Shown in pieces: positions 47,350 to 56,039 of a DNA stretch of 64,000 bases (its first letter is position 1; each line of letters opens with the position of its first letter). The DNA is from Flavobacterium enshiense DK69 (lineage in GTDB: Bacteria; Bacteroidota; Bacteroidia; Flavobacteriales; Flavobacteriaceae): NCBI RefSeq assembly GCF_000498495.1, contig NZ_AVCS01000006.1, positions 186,001 to 250,000 on the forward strand, read 5' to 3'. The position numbers and the translations under genes were made by a program. The notes beneath the pieces are model-generated. The model made no database searches. It worked only from the letters and a program-made list of their open reading frames with translations, and was not told the origin of the DNA.

Positions 47350-48213
47350 ATGCAACTTAAAAAAACAGAACGCAGTAAAGCCAAGATAAAGATGGCTTTA
47401 CAAGGTCCGAGTGGATCGGGAAAAACCATGAGTGCCTTACTAATAGCGCAGGGATTAACCAATAACGATTTATCCAAAGTAGCCGTTATCGACACTGAAA
47501 ATGGAAGTGCTAATCTTTATGCGCATTTAGGGGGTTACAATGTCTTGAATTTGGGCATCCCTCATAGTACGGAAAGATACATAGAAGCAATGGACTTATG
47601 CATTAACTCCGGAATGGAAGTCATCATTATCGACAGCATCAGTCATTGTTGGGACTATCTTTTAGATTATCATGCATCACTTCCTGGGAACTCTTTTGCC
47701 AACTGGGCAAAAATTACCCCTATGCAAAAAGCTTTTGTAGACAAGATACTTCAAAGCAGTGTACATATAATTGCCACCATGAGAGTAAAACAAGATTATG
47801 TCCTAAGTGAGAGAAATGGTAAAATGGTTCCTGAAAAAGTGGGATTAAAAGCCATTCAACGGGATGAAATCAGTTATGAGTTTACCATAGTCTTTGACAT
47901 TGACAGCAAACACTTTGCAATTTCATCAAAAGACAGAACACAGCTTTTTGAAGGGAAACCGCAGTTTGCAATTAACTCCCAAACAGGAAAAAAGATATTG
48001 GATTGGTGTAACAGCACCGTGACACAACAGGAGTTAACTCAAAAGGTTACAGAATGTGACAATCTTCAGGAGCTTTCAGCGCTTTACAATAAACACGTTG
48101 ACATTGCCAAAACAATGGAAAAAGAGTTCATTGAAAAAAGAGATTTATTACAACAATTAGATAATCAAGCCACTAAAAACAGTAACGGAAATGGAACCCA
48201 AAGCAGTCAATAA
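47350..48213 (+). CDS. Sak4-type phage RecA-like ATPase
   Basis: The 287-residue protein has a Walker A (LQGPSGSGKTMSALL, residues 13-27), a strand ending VAVIDTENGSA, and a Walker B-like VIIIDSISHCWDYLL. This AAA_24 arrangement is that of phage Sak4-type proteins, which are small RecA-fold ATPases that aid single-strand annealing and recombination. The C-terminus is Gln/Asn rich. The next gene overlaps it by 23 bases. A role in DNA maintenance of the element is a reasonable inference. Confidence 0.8.
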   Translation: MQLKKTERSKAKIKMALQGPSGSGKTMSALLIAQGLTNNDLSKVAVIDTENGSANLYAHLGGYNVLNLGIPHSTERYIEAMDLCINSGMEVIIIDSISHCWDYLLDYHASLPGNSFANWAKITPMQKAFVDKILQSSVHIIATMRVKQDYVLSERNGKMVPEKVGLKAIQRDEISYEFTIVFDIDSKHFAISSKDRTQLFEGKPQFAINSQTGKKILDWCNSTVTQQELTQKVTECDNLQELSALYNKHVDIAKTMEKEFIEKRDLLQQLDNQATKNSNGNGTQSSQ

Positions 48214-49339
48214 TCAGCAAAATGCAAAAAACTCAGAGCAACATGAAGGGACAAGTAACTCAGTTTCTCCCTCTCTAAGTACTGTGTCGTCAGGTAACTT
48301 TACTCCTGGTATTTTACAACAAAATACGGGGATCCCGAAAAACTTGGAGGAAAGAGAAGATGGATTGAGAATTCCTTCATCGCCTCCTTTAGTAACAGAA
48401 TTTCAAAGTTACCCATTTGACAAATCTCCCTTTATAGAGGCTAATACGGAAAGTGTTAGCCTTTCTCATTTAAAAGAAGATTGTATCATCCCTGTATTCA
48501 GCAAGGATAATGAAATAACGCTAAGTCATCAGGAGTTTATCGAAACTGCTTTGAGTGCAGTTAGCAAGGTATTTCCAAACGAAGTTTTGGACCCTCCTGA
48601 GATCAGAGTTTCCCACTCAATTAAAGGCAGAACTCCTGATGCACTCCATGTCCCCGCGAAGGACTTGTTAGAAAGCCAAAGAACCAATTATTTTGAAAGA
48701 ATGGCATTCATTTTTAGGCTTCCTGGTATAAAGGATACTGTAAGCGGCAATGAATTGTCTTTGACTGTCGGTGGTGTCAGAGCCTACAACAACGAAAATC
48801 TGTATAACAAGAAAACGTTTGAGAAATTTAAATTCTTTATTGGCTTTCAGAATAAAGTTTGTTGCAATCTTTGTGTGTCTACAGATGGCTTCCTTGGCGA
48901 AATTAGAGCTATGAGCTTCCTTGACCTCGAAGAAAAAATTTTACAACTGATAAGCAGCTATAATGCAGAAAAGCATCTTTCGGAAATGAAAGCTATTACT
49001 GATTATAGCCTTACTGAAAAAGATTTTGCTCAGATAGTTGGGAAAAGCAGGTTGTATAACTTTCTGCCCACCAGGCAAAAACAGGATTTACCAAAGCTGC
49101 TTATGACAGATGGACATATCTCAACAATAGCAAAAGACTATTATCAAGATAAAAGTTTTTGCAGAGAGCCTAACGGAGATATTAATTTATGGAATATGTA
49201 TAACCTTTTTACAGGAGCTAACAAAAGCTCTTACATTGACACCTTCCTCGATAGAGGAGTGAATGCCTTTCAGTTTTCTGAAGGTATCTCAAATGTACTA
49301 AGTCATAAGGATTCTCCTTATTCTTGGTTTTTGAGTTAA
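48191..49339 (+). CDS. DUF3871-type mobile element protein
   Basis: The 382-residue protein has a low-complexity N-terminus (about 1-100, rich in Ser, Asn and Gln) and a conserved-looking body with IRVSHSIKGRTPDALHVPAK, RMAFIFRLPGI and LTVGGVRAYNNENLYNKK, which I recall from DUF3871 proteins of Bacteroidota mobile elements. Function is unknown. It overlaps the Sak4-type gene by 23 bases in another frame, which suggests coupled expression and a shared role in DNA processing. Confidence 0.65.
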   Translation: MEPKAVNNQQNAKNSEQHEGTSNSVSPSLSTVSSGNFTPGILQQNTGIPKNLEEREDGLRIPSSPPLVTEFQSYPFDKSPFIEANTESVSLSHLKEDCIIPVFSKDNEITLSHQEFIETALSAVSKVFPNEVLDPPEIRVSHSIKGRTPDALHVPAKDLLESQRTNYFERMAFIFRLPGIKDTVSGNELSLTVGGVRAYNNENLYNKKTFEKFKFFIGFQNKVCCNLCVSTDGFLGEIRAMSFLDLEEKILQLISSYNAEKHLSEMKAITDYSLTEKDFAQIVGKSRLYNFLPTRQKQDLPKLLMTDGHISTIAKDYYQDKSFCREPNGDINLWNMYNLFTGANKSSYIDTFLDRGVNAFQFSEGISNVLSHKDSPYSWFLS

Positions 49340-49342
49340 GAA

Positions 49343-49372
49343 AAACCCAACTCCTTAATCGGAGTTGGGTTT
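49343..49372. terminator. Bidirectional terminator, contains a stop codon
   Basis: AAACCCAACTCC (49343-49354) pairs perfectly with GGAGTTGGGTTT (49361-49372) around a 6-base loop. The loop holds the stop codon of the leftward gene (49355-49357). Confidence 0.9.
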
Positions 49373-50215
49373 AAATATCGATTCGTCATCGAACTTAACA
49401 CTAAAAGTAAATTGTAATATGTCTTTAGATTCATAAAGAAAATAAATCGACACTAATGCTACTATTGAAACTAATATTTTTTTGAATCTTTTTGAATTTG
49501 AAACCCAAGCCTGAAAAACAAATATTGTTATAAGGATACAAACCCAATAAAACCAAAGCTCTAAAAAGAGAATTATTAAACCAGCTATTATTGCAAACAC
49601 AGGAACAATAAAATAAAGTGCATATGGAATTACAAAACAAGATAAAAGTGGATTTTTTCTAATCAAATCAAATAATTTACCTTCTGGCATTTCAATATCG
49701 GACAATATAAGTCCGATAATAAATATGTAAAGTGCAATACACCCAAATGTAAAATATTTTACCTGATGACTATGAGTAACAAAATCTTGGTATACAAGAT
49801 ATCCAATAAATCCAAAAATTGTCAAAAAAAATCCTAAACCAAGGATTACCCATAAAATATCAATGGCCCTAAACTTTTCCTTAGGCGGTGGTGTATTTTC
49901 AGCAGGGTCATCAATAGCGTCAACAGAATATAGAGAATCACTAGAGGAATACAATACATCAACTACTCCAACTTGATGTGAACAGTCTAAAATTGATAAA
50001 TGCGATTTGCTAATATGGTTAATTTCACCCATCCAAGTCCTTTCTTGATTGCCATATATAAACGTTATAATGTCTTTGTCTATCTCGTATTTTCCCATTG
50101 AACTTCCGTTAGTGCTTTTCCAATAAATCTCCATTTCTCCATTTTCATGAAATATATATTTAATACTTTCATTTTCCCAAATTCCAATAATGTCGCGTTG
50201 ATAATTGTTTTCCAT
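49355..50215 (-). CDS. Membrane protein with N-terminal lipocalin-like domain
   Basis: The 286-residue protein has a soluble N-terminal part (1-115) with the GIWENESIKYIFHENGEMEIYW and GKYEIDKDIITFIYG strands of a lipocalin-like or DUF-type beta domain, then about five membrane helices (roughly 118-145, 150-170, 185-225, 228-248, 250-265). It has no signal peptide. It is the only leftward gene between the replication module and the restriction operon. Function is unknown; cargo or immunity roles are possible. Confidence 0.6.
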   Translation of the reverse strand: MENNYQRDIIGIWENESIKYIFHENGEMEIYWKSTNGSSMGKYEIDKDIITFIYGNQERTWMGEINHISKSHLSILDCSHQVGVVDVLYSSSDSLYSVDAIDDPAENTPPPKEKFRAIDILWVILGLGFFLTIFGFIGYLVYQDFVTHSHQVKYFTFGCIALYIFIIGLILSDIEMPEGKLFDLIRKNPLLSCFVIPYALYFIVPVFAIIAGLIILFLELWFYWVCILITIFVFQAWVSNSKRFKKILVSIVALVSIYFLYESKDILQFTFSVKFDDESIFKPNSD

Positions 50216-50251
50216 ATGTAACTTTTTTCTACAATATTAATTTTGTCATTG

Positions 50252-50309
50252 GATTAGCCCTCGCGATCTATAAACCATTATATTATTCAAAATATAAACG
50301 AGGTTAATC
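50252..50309. promoter_or_regulatory. Imperfect inverted repeat upstream of hsdM
   Basis: GATTAGCCCTCG (50252-50263) and CGAGGTTAATC (50299-50309) pair at ten positions with one bulge, 35 bases apart. They lie in the 287-base AT-rich space between the leftward membrane protein gene and hsdM. It may be an operator or a structural element; nothing else clear is seen in this space. Confidence 0.35.
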
Positions 50310-50502
50310 TGATAAAATGCTCTTATAAAAATAAATAAATAATGTCTATCAGTAGATAGCTTTTTTGAATTTAAACTACGAAACCACTATTAAATACTAA
50401 GGTAGCCTTTTTAGACTGTCTTTTTTATTTTTAGCCTAATTCATTAAAAAATGCTATTTTTAACCGTTAAAGCTTTTTTAGAATAATTAGATTACAAAAA
50501 AT

Positions 50503-51978
50503 ATGATCACAGGAGAATTAAAATCACAAGTAGACAAGATATGGGAGTCCTTTTGGACCGGTGGAGTTTCTAACCCACTGACGGTAATTGAGCAATTTAC
50601 CTACTTGCTTTTTATTCGCAGATTAGATGAAACCCAGTTGCTGGAAGAGAAAAAGGCAGCAATGATTAAAAAACCCATTGCTAATCCAGTCTTCACCGAG
50701 GCACAAAAAGAATTGCGTTGGAGTTCTTTCAAAAACAAAGAGCCACAAACCATGTTCGATCTGTTTAACAAGCCAATGGTTGGAGGACTATCTGTGTTTG
50801 AGCACATGAAACAGGTAGGTGCCGAAAATGGAGTGTTTGCCAAATACATGAGTGGGGCTACCTTTATGATTCCTAATGCACGACTACTTGACCAAGTTGT
50901 ACAGATGATTGATAAAATCAAAATGGAGGATAGGGATACTAAAGGAGATTTGTATGAATACTTGCTTTCCAAGATAGCAACTGCAGGAACTAATGGGCAG
51001 TTCCGTACTCCAAGACACATTATAAAGATGATGGTGGATATGGTACAGCCTACTAAGGAAGATACAATATGTGACCCTTCAGCAGGTTCAGCAGGATTTT
51101 TAGTGGCAGCCGGAGAGTATTTTCATGAAAACCATCCTGAGTATTTTCACGATAAAGACTTCAGAGAACACTATAACAGCGATATGTTTACTGGGATTGA
51201 ATTTGATAATACCATGTTGCGTATTGGTGCTATGAATCTTCAGTTACACGGAATAGAAAACCCTAATTTGATTGGGAAAGATTCGCTTAGCGAAAGCAAT
51301 GGTGATGTAAGAAATCAATTTTCATTAATATTAGCCAATCCTCCTTTCAAAGGGAGTTTGGACTATGATGGTGTGGAAAGCTCCATTCTTCATACAGTAA
51401 AATCTAAAAAGACAGAGTTGCTGTTTCTGGGGTTAATGCTACGAATGCTAACCACTGGTGGAAGATGTGCAGTAATTGTACCTGATGGTGTTTTGTTTGG
51501 AAGTTCCAATGCTCACAAACAGATAAGAAAAGAGATTATAGAAAACCACAAATTGGATGCAGTGATATCTATGCCAAGCGGTGTGTTTAAACCTTACGCA
51601 GGTGTAAGTACTGCAGTGTTATTTTTCACTAAAACTGGTACAGGAGGTACTGACAAAGTGTGGTTTTACGATATGCAGGCAGATGGATATACTCTTGATG
51701 ACAAGCGTACAGAAACAAGGGATAATGACATTCCGGACATTGTTTCAAGATACCACAATTTGAATGATGAAAAAGACAGGAAAAGAACAGATAAAAGTTT
51801 CTTAGTTCCATTTGCAGACATTAAAGCCAATGACTGGGATTTGTCTATAAACCGATACAAAGAGGTGGTGTATGATGAAGTGACTTATGCGAAACCGGCA
51901 GTAATTATCCAAGATATCAAAAATCTTCAAGAAGAGAATAAGAAGAAATTGCTAATCTTAGAAGAATTGTTGAAATGA
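50503..51978 (+). CDS. hsdM: Type I restriction-modification methyltransferase subunit
   Basis: HsdM methylates adenine within the site chosen by HsdS. The 491-residue protein has the N-terminal helical domain (LKSQVDKIWESFWTGG), the SAM motif DPSAGSAGFLVAAGEYF near residue 195 and the catalytic NPPFKG near residue 280. It overlaps hsdS by ATGA (51975-51978), so the two are made together. It is the first gene of the operon hsdM-hsdS-two exported zinc-ribbon proteins-higBA-hsdR. Confidence 0.96.
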   Translation: MITGELKSQVDKIWESFWTGGVSNPLTVIEQFTYLLFIRRLDETQLLEEKKAAMIKKPIANPVFTEAQKELRWSSFKNKEPQTMFDLFNKPMVGGLSVFEHMKQVGAENGVFAKYMSGATFMIPNARLLDQVVQMIDKIKMEDRDTKGDLYEYLLSKIATAGTNGQFRTPRHIIKMMVDMVQPTKEDTICDPSAGSAGFLVAAGEYFHENHPEYFHDKDFREHYNSDMFTGIEFDNTMLRIGAMNLQLHGIENPNLIGKDSLSESNGDVRNQFSLILANPPFKGSLDYDGVESSILHTVKSKKTELLFLGLMLRMLTTGGRCAVIVPDGVLFGSSNAHKQIRKEIIENHKLDAVISMPSGVFKPYAGVSTAVLFFTKTGTGGTDKVWFYDMQADGYTLDDKRTETRDNDIPDIVSRYHNLNDEKDRKRTDKSFLVPFADIKANDWDLSINRYKEVVYDEVTYAKPAVIIQDIKNLQEENKKKLLILEELLK

Positions 51979-53117
51979 GTAATTTAAAATTTGTTAAAAT
52001 TGGAGATGTGTTTCAAGTTGCTTCTGGAGGAACACCAAGTAGAGAAAAACTAGAATATTATATGGGAGGTAAAATCCCATGGGTAAAAACGGGTGATTTA
52101 AAAGGGAAATATACTAACTACCCAGAAGAACACATAACTGAGGAGGCATTAAAAAATTCAAGCGCAAAAATATTTCCAAAGAATACAGTGTTATTGGCTA
52201 TGTATGGAGCAACAATTGGGGCATGTTCTATTCTGCCATTTGAAGCTGCTACAAATCAAGCTTGTGGGGCCTTATTACCAACCGACAAAGTTGATGTTGA
52301 TTTTCTTTTTTATTATCTTAAATCTATCAAAAACGATTTGATAAGCAAAGGTGTCGGCGGTGCTCAACCAAATATCTCGGGAGGAATTATTAAGCAAACC
52401 TTAATTCCTCTACTTCCACTAAAAGAACAAAAGAAGATTGCCAACATACTGGATGCAGCAGATACCTTAAGACAGAATGACAAAGCGCTCATTGCCAAGT
52501 ATGATGAACTAACACAAGCTTTGTTTTTGGATATGTTTGGGGACCCAGTGAGTAATCCTAAGGGATGGGAAATTGATCTACTTTCAGAAGTAGCAGACGT
52601 TATCATGGGGCAATCTCCTAAAGGAGATACTTACAATATCGATGGAATTGGTAAACCTTTATTAAATGGGCCCACTGAATTTGGTGTAAAATATCCAATT
52701 GAAAAACAGTGGACAACAAAGCCGACGAAGTTTTGCAGAAAAGATGATATTTTATTTTGTGTCAGAGGAGCAACTGCAGGTAAAATGAATTGGGCTGATA
52801 AAGAATATTGCATTGGTAGAGGATTGGCGGCAATCAGGAGCAATGGCATCACATCAAACGATTACATATACCTTATTCTTGAGAGAATGTATAATATTTT
52901 TCAATCGACGAGCAATGGTAGTACGTTTATAAATATAAGTGGAGATGATTTGAGAAAGGTAAAAATACCCAGAACATCAGAGTCATTTCAAAACCAATTT
53001 GCGGAACGAATTGCAGTAATAGAAGAACAAAAAGCAATTGCACAAAAGAGTTTAGAGAAATCAGAGGAGTTGTTTAACAGCCTTTTACAAAAGGCGTTTA
53101 AAGGGGAGTTGGTGTGA
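51975..53117 (+). CDS. hsdS: Type I restriction specificity subunit
   Basis: HsdS selects the bipartite DNA target. The 380-residue protein has two target recognition domains, the first from about residue 8 (GDVFQVASGGTPSREK) and the second from about residue 205 (ADVIMGQSPKGDTYN), each followed by a helical spacer (LPLKEQKKIANILDAADTLR and the C-terminal helix ending LLQKAFKGELV). Its recognition sequence cannot be predicted by eye. The last bases overlap the GTG at 53114. Confidence 0.94.
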   Translation: MSNLKFVKIGDVFQVASGGTPSREKLEYYMGGKIPWVKTGDLKGKYTNYPEEHITEEALKNSSAKIFPKNTVLLAMYGATIGACSILPFEAATNQACGALLPTDKVDVDFLFYYLKSIKNDLISKGVGGAQPNISGGIIKQTLIPLLPLKEQKKIANILDAADTLRQNDKALIAKYDELTQALFLDMFGDPVSNPKGWEIDLLSEVADVIMGQSPKGDTYNIDGIGKPLLNGPTEFGVKYPIEKQWTTKPTKFCRKDDILFCVRGATAGKMNWADKEYCIGRGLAAIRSNGITSNDYIYLILERMYNIFQSTSNGSTFINISGDDLRKVKIPRTSESFQNQFAERIAVIEEQKAIAQKSLEKSEELFNSLLQKAFKGELV

Positions 53118-53140
53118 AGCAAGGGATAAAAAGAGTTAGT

Positions 53141-53833
53141 ATGAAGCAAAGAGTATATTACGTGCTGATATTCTTGGTTTTCGTAGTAATCCTAGAAAAA
53201 TGTGAACATGGCTGTACGAGACATTCTGAAAGTTATGAAACTTCCTCAAGTCAGGGAGAAGAAAGCAGTTACCCCGACAATACGTATTGCGCTGATGTAA
53301 GTTATTACAATCCGGATACTGGTTTTCGAAACAACTATACTTTAAATGTAGATGTTGAAGATGGTAAAGTTGTAAAGATTTGGTTTTATAAAGGATGGTT
53401 AGATGGTGATCAGTTTACAGCTAAAGAGTTGAATGACAATGGTTGTTGTGAAGTAATAACTTATGATGGTAGAAAATTTAATGTGAAGATTACAGGTTCT
53501 AAATGTAGTTTTACTGATGAAGTTATTGTTTATGATCATTTTGATAAGTCTCAATTAGTGAATAGTGGAGAGGAGCAAGTTTTGAAGAACTGTATTGAAT
53601 GCGGAGCCTCTATTAATAAGAATGGATATAACCAGGAGATTAAATGTGATGCTTGTAAAGACAAAGAAATTTGTCCTTTATGTGGTAATATGAAAGTGCC
53701 TGTACAAAAGTACTGTTTAAAATGTGTATCGGATAATAACATAGTATTTAAGTGCAAGGTTTGTGGTGAAGAAGGTGAGCTATTATTCAATGACAACATG
53801 ACTTGTCTTAAATGTAAACTTAACGGTTATTAA
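53141..53833 (+). CDS. Exported protein with three C-terminal zinc ribbons (RM operon insert 1)
   Basis: From ATG 53141 the protein has 230 residues; a GTG at 53114, overlapping the hsdS stop, would add nine residues. An N-terminal hydrophobic anchor (about 4-20) has no clean lipobox. Next comes an exported domain shared with the next gene, marked by DNTYCADVSYYNPDTG and KGWLDGDQF, with cysteines that align in both proteins. The C-terminus has six CxxC pairs (160/163, 178/181, 187/190, 201/204, 214/217, 231/234 counted from the GTG), forming three zinc ribbons. No family name is known to me. Confidence 0.6.
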   Translation: MKQRVYYVLIFLVFVVILEKCEHGCTRHSESYETSSSQGEESSYPDNTYCADVSYYNPDTGFRNNYTLNVDVEDGKVVKIWFYKGWLDGDQFTAKELNDNGCCEVITYDGRKFNVKITGSKCSFTDEVIVYDHFDKSQLVNSGEEQVLKNCIECGASINKNGYNQEIKCDACKDKEICPLCGNMKVPVQKYCLKCVSDNNIVFKCKVCGEEGELLFNDNMTCLKCKLNGY

Positions 53834-53848
53834 TTTAAATATTAAATT

Positions 53849-54484
53849 ATGAAAAGAAAACTACTCTACTTATTCTTTTTGATTTTACTTATTCAATCTT
53901 GCAAGAAAAATAAAGAAGAAAGTTATGATTCAGAGTCTTTTGTTTCAGCAGTAGAAGAAACTTCATATGGTAATGGCTATGCAGATAATACCTATTGTGC
54001 AGAGGTGGAGTACTATAACCCCAATACTGGCACAAGAAGTACATATACTTTAAATGTAGAAGTAGAAAACAATGAACTAACAGTAATCCATTGGCCAAAT
54101 GGAGGCTGGTTAGACGAGGATCATTTCAGTCCAGAGGAATTAGATAGCGATGGCAGCTGTTCGTTTACTAGTGACAGAGGCTACGAGTATACAGTTCAAA
54201 TAAATGGACCGGAATGTTCTTTTACAGATGAATCCAGAATGCAAAGTGATGTGGAAGAGGATAAGGAAGCAGTTACATGTCCTGGATGTGGTGGCGAAAA
54301 AAATGAATTTGATGATTTATGTTGGTATTGCGAAAGAAAGGAAAGAAGGAATAAGGAAGAAGAAGAAAACAAAAAGAAAGATATAGAAGAACATACTTGT
54401 AAACGATGTGGGCAGTATGACACTTTTATGTGGAGTAGTGATGATATGTGTTCCGATTGTAAAAGAAATACAGAAGAAGAGTAG
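53849..54484 (+). CDS. Lipoprotein with two zinc ribbons, paralogue of the preceding gene
   Basis: The 211-residue protein has a clear lipoprotein signal ending LLIQSC (Cys18). Residues 44-127 (DNTYCAEVEYYNPNTG, GGWLDEDHFSPEELDSDGSC, ECSFTDE) align with the preceding protein at roughly half of positions, with three cysteines conserved. Two CxxC ribbons (144/147 with 158/161, and 184/187 with 201/204) are separated by a charged Glu/Lys helix. It starts 15 bases after its paralogue. Zinc ribbons on an exported lipoprotein inside a restriction operon are unusual; the function is unknown. Confidence 0.62.
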   Translation: MKRKLLYLFFLILLIQSCKKNKEESYDSESFVSAVEETSYGNGYADNTYCAEVEYYNPNTGTRSTYTLNVEVENNELTVIHWPNGGWLDEDHFSPEELDSDGSCSFTSDRGYEYTVQINGPECSFTDESRMQSDVEEDKEAVTCPGCGGEKNEFDDLCWYCERKERRNKEEEENKKKDIEEHTCKRCGQYDTFMWSSDDMCSDCKRNTEEE

Positions 54485-54546
54485 TCAGGAAAAAGCCTTA
54501 AACGCTGTTTTAAAAATAGTTAAAAAATACAGAAGCCGTAATAAAT

Positions 54547-54590
54547 ATATTTTTATTAACACTTTCTGTTAATAAAAATATTTACATTTG
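54547..54590 (+). promoter_or_regulatory. Operator and promoter of higBA
   Basis: A perfect 15-bp inverted repeat, ATATTTTTATTAACA (54547-54561) and its complement (54567-54581) with spacer CTTTC, ends one base before TACATTTG (54583-54590), an exact TAnnTTTG box. The HigA antitoxin probably binds here and blocks the promoter. The toxin ATG at 54593 is only two bases after the box, so the mRNA would be leaderless or nearly so. Confidence 0.75.
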
Positions 54591-54592
54591 CA

Positions 54593-54934
54593 ATGAATAT
54601 TACTTTTGATAATAAAAAGCTGGGGAAATACGCAAACAATGACAGGTTAGCTCAAAAAGAGATGGGTAAGCATAGGGCAGACTTATTCAAGCAACGTTTA
54701 GATGACCTTAGAGCGGTAACAACACTAGAAGATACAAAATACTTGCCTGGTAATTTTCATGAATTAAAATCAAACAGAAAAGGACAATGGGCTTGTGATT
54801 TGGATCATCCTTACAGACTGATTTTTGAACCACATGAAGACCCAATACCAACTAACGATGATGGACAATATCTTTGGACTGAGATTAAAGGTGTTGAAAT
54901 TATCGAGGTGGTAGATTACCATAAACAAAAATAA
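54593..54934 (+). CDS. higB: HigB-like RelE-superfamily toxin
   Basis: The 113-residue protein has the HigB/RelE pattern LPGNFHELKSNRKGQWACDL, HPYRLIFEP and the C-terminal EIIEVVDYHK. Toxins of this family cut mRNA at the ribosome. It is paired with an antitoxin-type gene that starts one base after its stop, toxin first, as in higBA. It has its own operator and promoter, although it lies inside the restriction operon. Confidence 0.85.
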   Translation: MNITFDNKKLGKYANNDRLAQKEMGKHRADLFKQRLDDLRAVTTLEDTKYLPGNFHELKSNRKGQWACDLDHPYRLIFEPHEDPIPTNDDGQYLWTEIKGVEIIEVVDYHKQK

Positions 54935-54935
54935 A

Positions 54936-56033
54936 ATGGCACCAAAAACAAATCAATACATTCCGCAAACAGTTTCTCACCCTGGAAAAACGTTAGGCGC
55001 AAAACTTGAAGAACTAAAAATGGGTTCAAAAGAATTTGCCGTTAGAACAGGTAAACCTGAGAAAACAATCAGTAATGTGCTTTCGGGAGAAAGTGCTATC
55101 ACATCTGACATGGCAGTTCTTTTTGAAGATGTCTTAGGAATTCCGGCACATTTTTGGTTGAATCGACAAAATCAATATGATGAAGCAGTTGCAAGACTAA
55201 AAAGAGAAGAATCTATACACTTATCCCTTGAATGGGCGAAGCATTTTCCTTATGCTGAAATGGCAAAATTAGGATGGGTAGCAGCAACATCAAAGTTAGA
55301 AGAGAAAGTTGAAAACCTATTTAAATTTTTCAGATTAAGCTCTCAGGAAGCTTTTGATAATTACTACTTTAAACAAAAATTAAAAGTAAATTTCAGGTTA
55401 ACACTTGCACACGAAAAAAAACCATATGCAGTTGCAGCTTGGTTGCGACAAGGAGAAATCCAGGCTTCTGAACTAGAGGCACAGCCATATGATGAAAAAA
55501 TATTGCTTAGCAAATTACCGGAGATTAAATCCTTAATGGCAAAACACCCTGAAGGCTTTTTTAAAAATCTTCAGTCAATTTGCTTGGAAGCAGGTGTCAA
55601 AGTAGTCTACACTCCTTGTCTAAAAGGAGCTGCTTTACATGGTTCTACAAGATGGTTGTCTGATACACCATTAGTTCAAATGTCAGCTAGATATGCTAAG
55701 AATGATATTTTTTGGTTCACATTTTTCCATGAATTGGCACATATCATCATGCATGGTAAAAAGCATATTGCTCTAGAAAACAAAGTGGATTACGATGCAG
55801 AAAGTAAAGTTGAGGAACAAGAAGCAGATGATTTTGCGATTAAGTGGACTTTCTCTAAGGAAGAAGAACAAGAAGTATTAAGACATAGACCTCTAAAGGA
55901 AAGTGATATTTTGAGGTTTGCAAAACAATTCAATACTCATCCGGCAATGATAATTGGCAGATTTCATCACAAAAAATTATTACCTTTCAGCTTGGGAAAT
56001 CAATTTATTGAAAAAATTGAAATAGACAACTAA
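54936..56033 (+). CDS. higA: HigA antitoxin fused to an ImmA/IrrE-type metallopeptidase
   Basis: The 365-residue protein has a HigA XRE helix-turn-helix (about 12-80; HPGKTLGAKLEELKMG, ENTISNVLS-like KPEKTISNVLSGESAI) and a C-terminal ImmA/IrrE (DUF955) domain with the zinc motif FHELAH (His265, Glu266, His269) and a likely third ligand Glu296 (EEQEADDFA). Classical HigA is about 90-130 residues, so the peptidase domain is an addition. It may clear a repressor or the antitoxin under stress, as IrrE-type peptidases do; this is inference. The start of hsdR lies 7 bases downstream. Confidence 0.85.
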   Translation: MAPKTNQYIPQTVSHPGKTLGAKLEELKMGSKEFAVRTGKPEKTISNVLSGESAITSDMAVLFEDVLGIPAHFWLNRQNQYDEAVARLKREESIHLSLEWAKHFPYAEMAKLGWVAATSKLEEKVENLFKFFRLSSQEAFDNYYFKQKLKVNFRLTLAHEKKPYAVAAWLRQGEIQASELEAQPYDEKILLSKLPEIKSLMAKHPEGFFKNLQSICLEAGVKVVYTPCLKGAALHGSTRWLSDTPLVQMSARYAKNDIFWFTFFHELAHIIMHGKKHIALENKVDYDAESKVEEQEADDFAIKWTFSKEEEQEVLRHRPLKESDILRFAKQFNTHPAMIIGRFHHKKLLPFSLGNQFIEKIEIDN

Positions 56034-56039
56034 TTGCCA

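Noticed and set aside
50216..50502. A control-protein gene upstream of hsdM
   Set aside because: No frame with a helix-turn-helix or proper start was seen in this AT-rich space.
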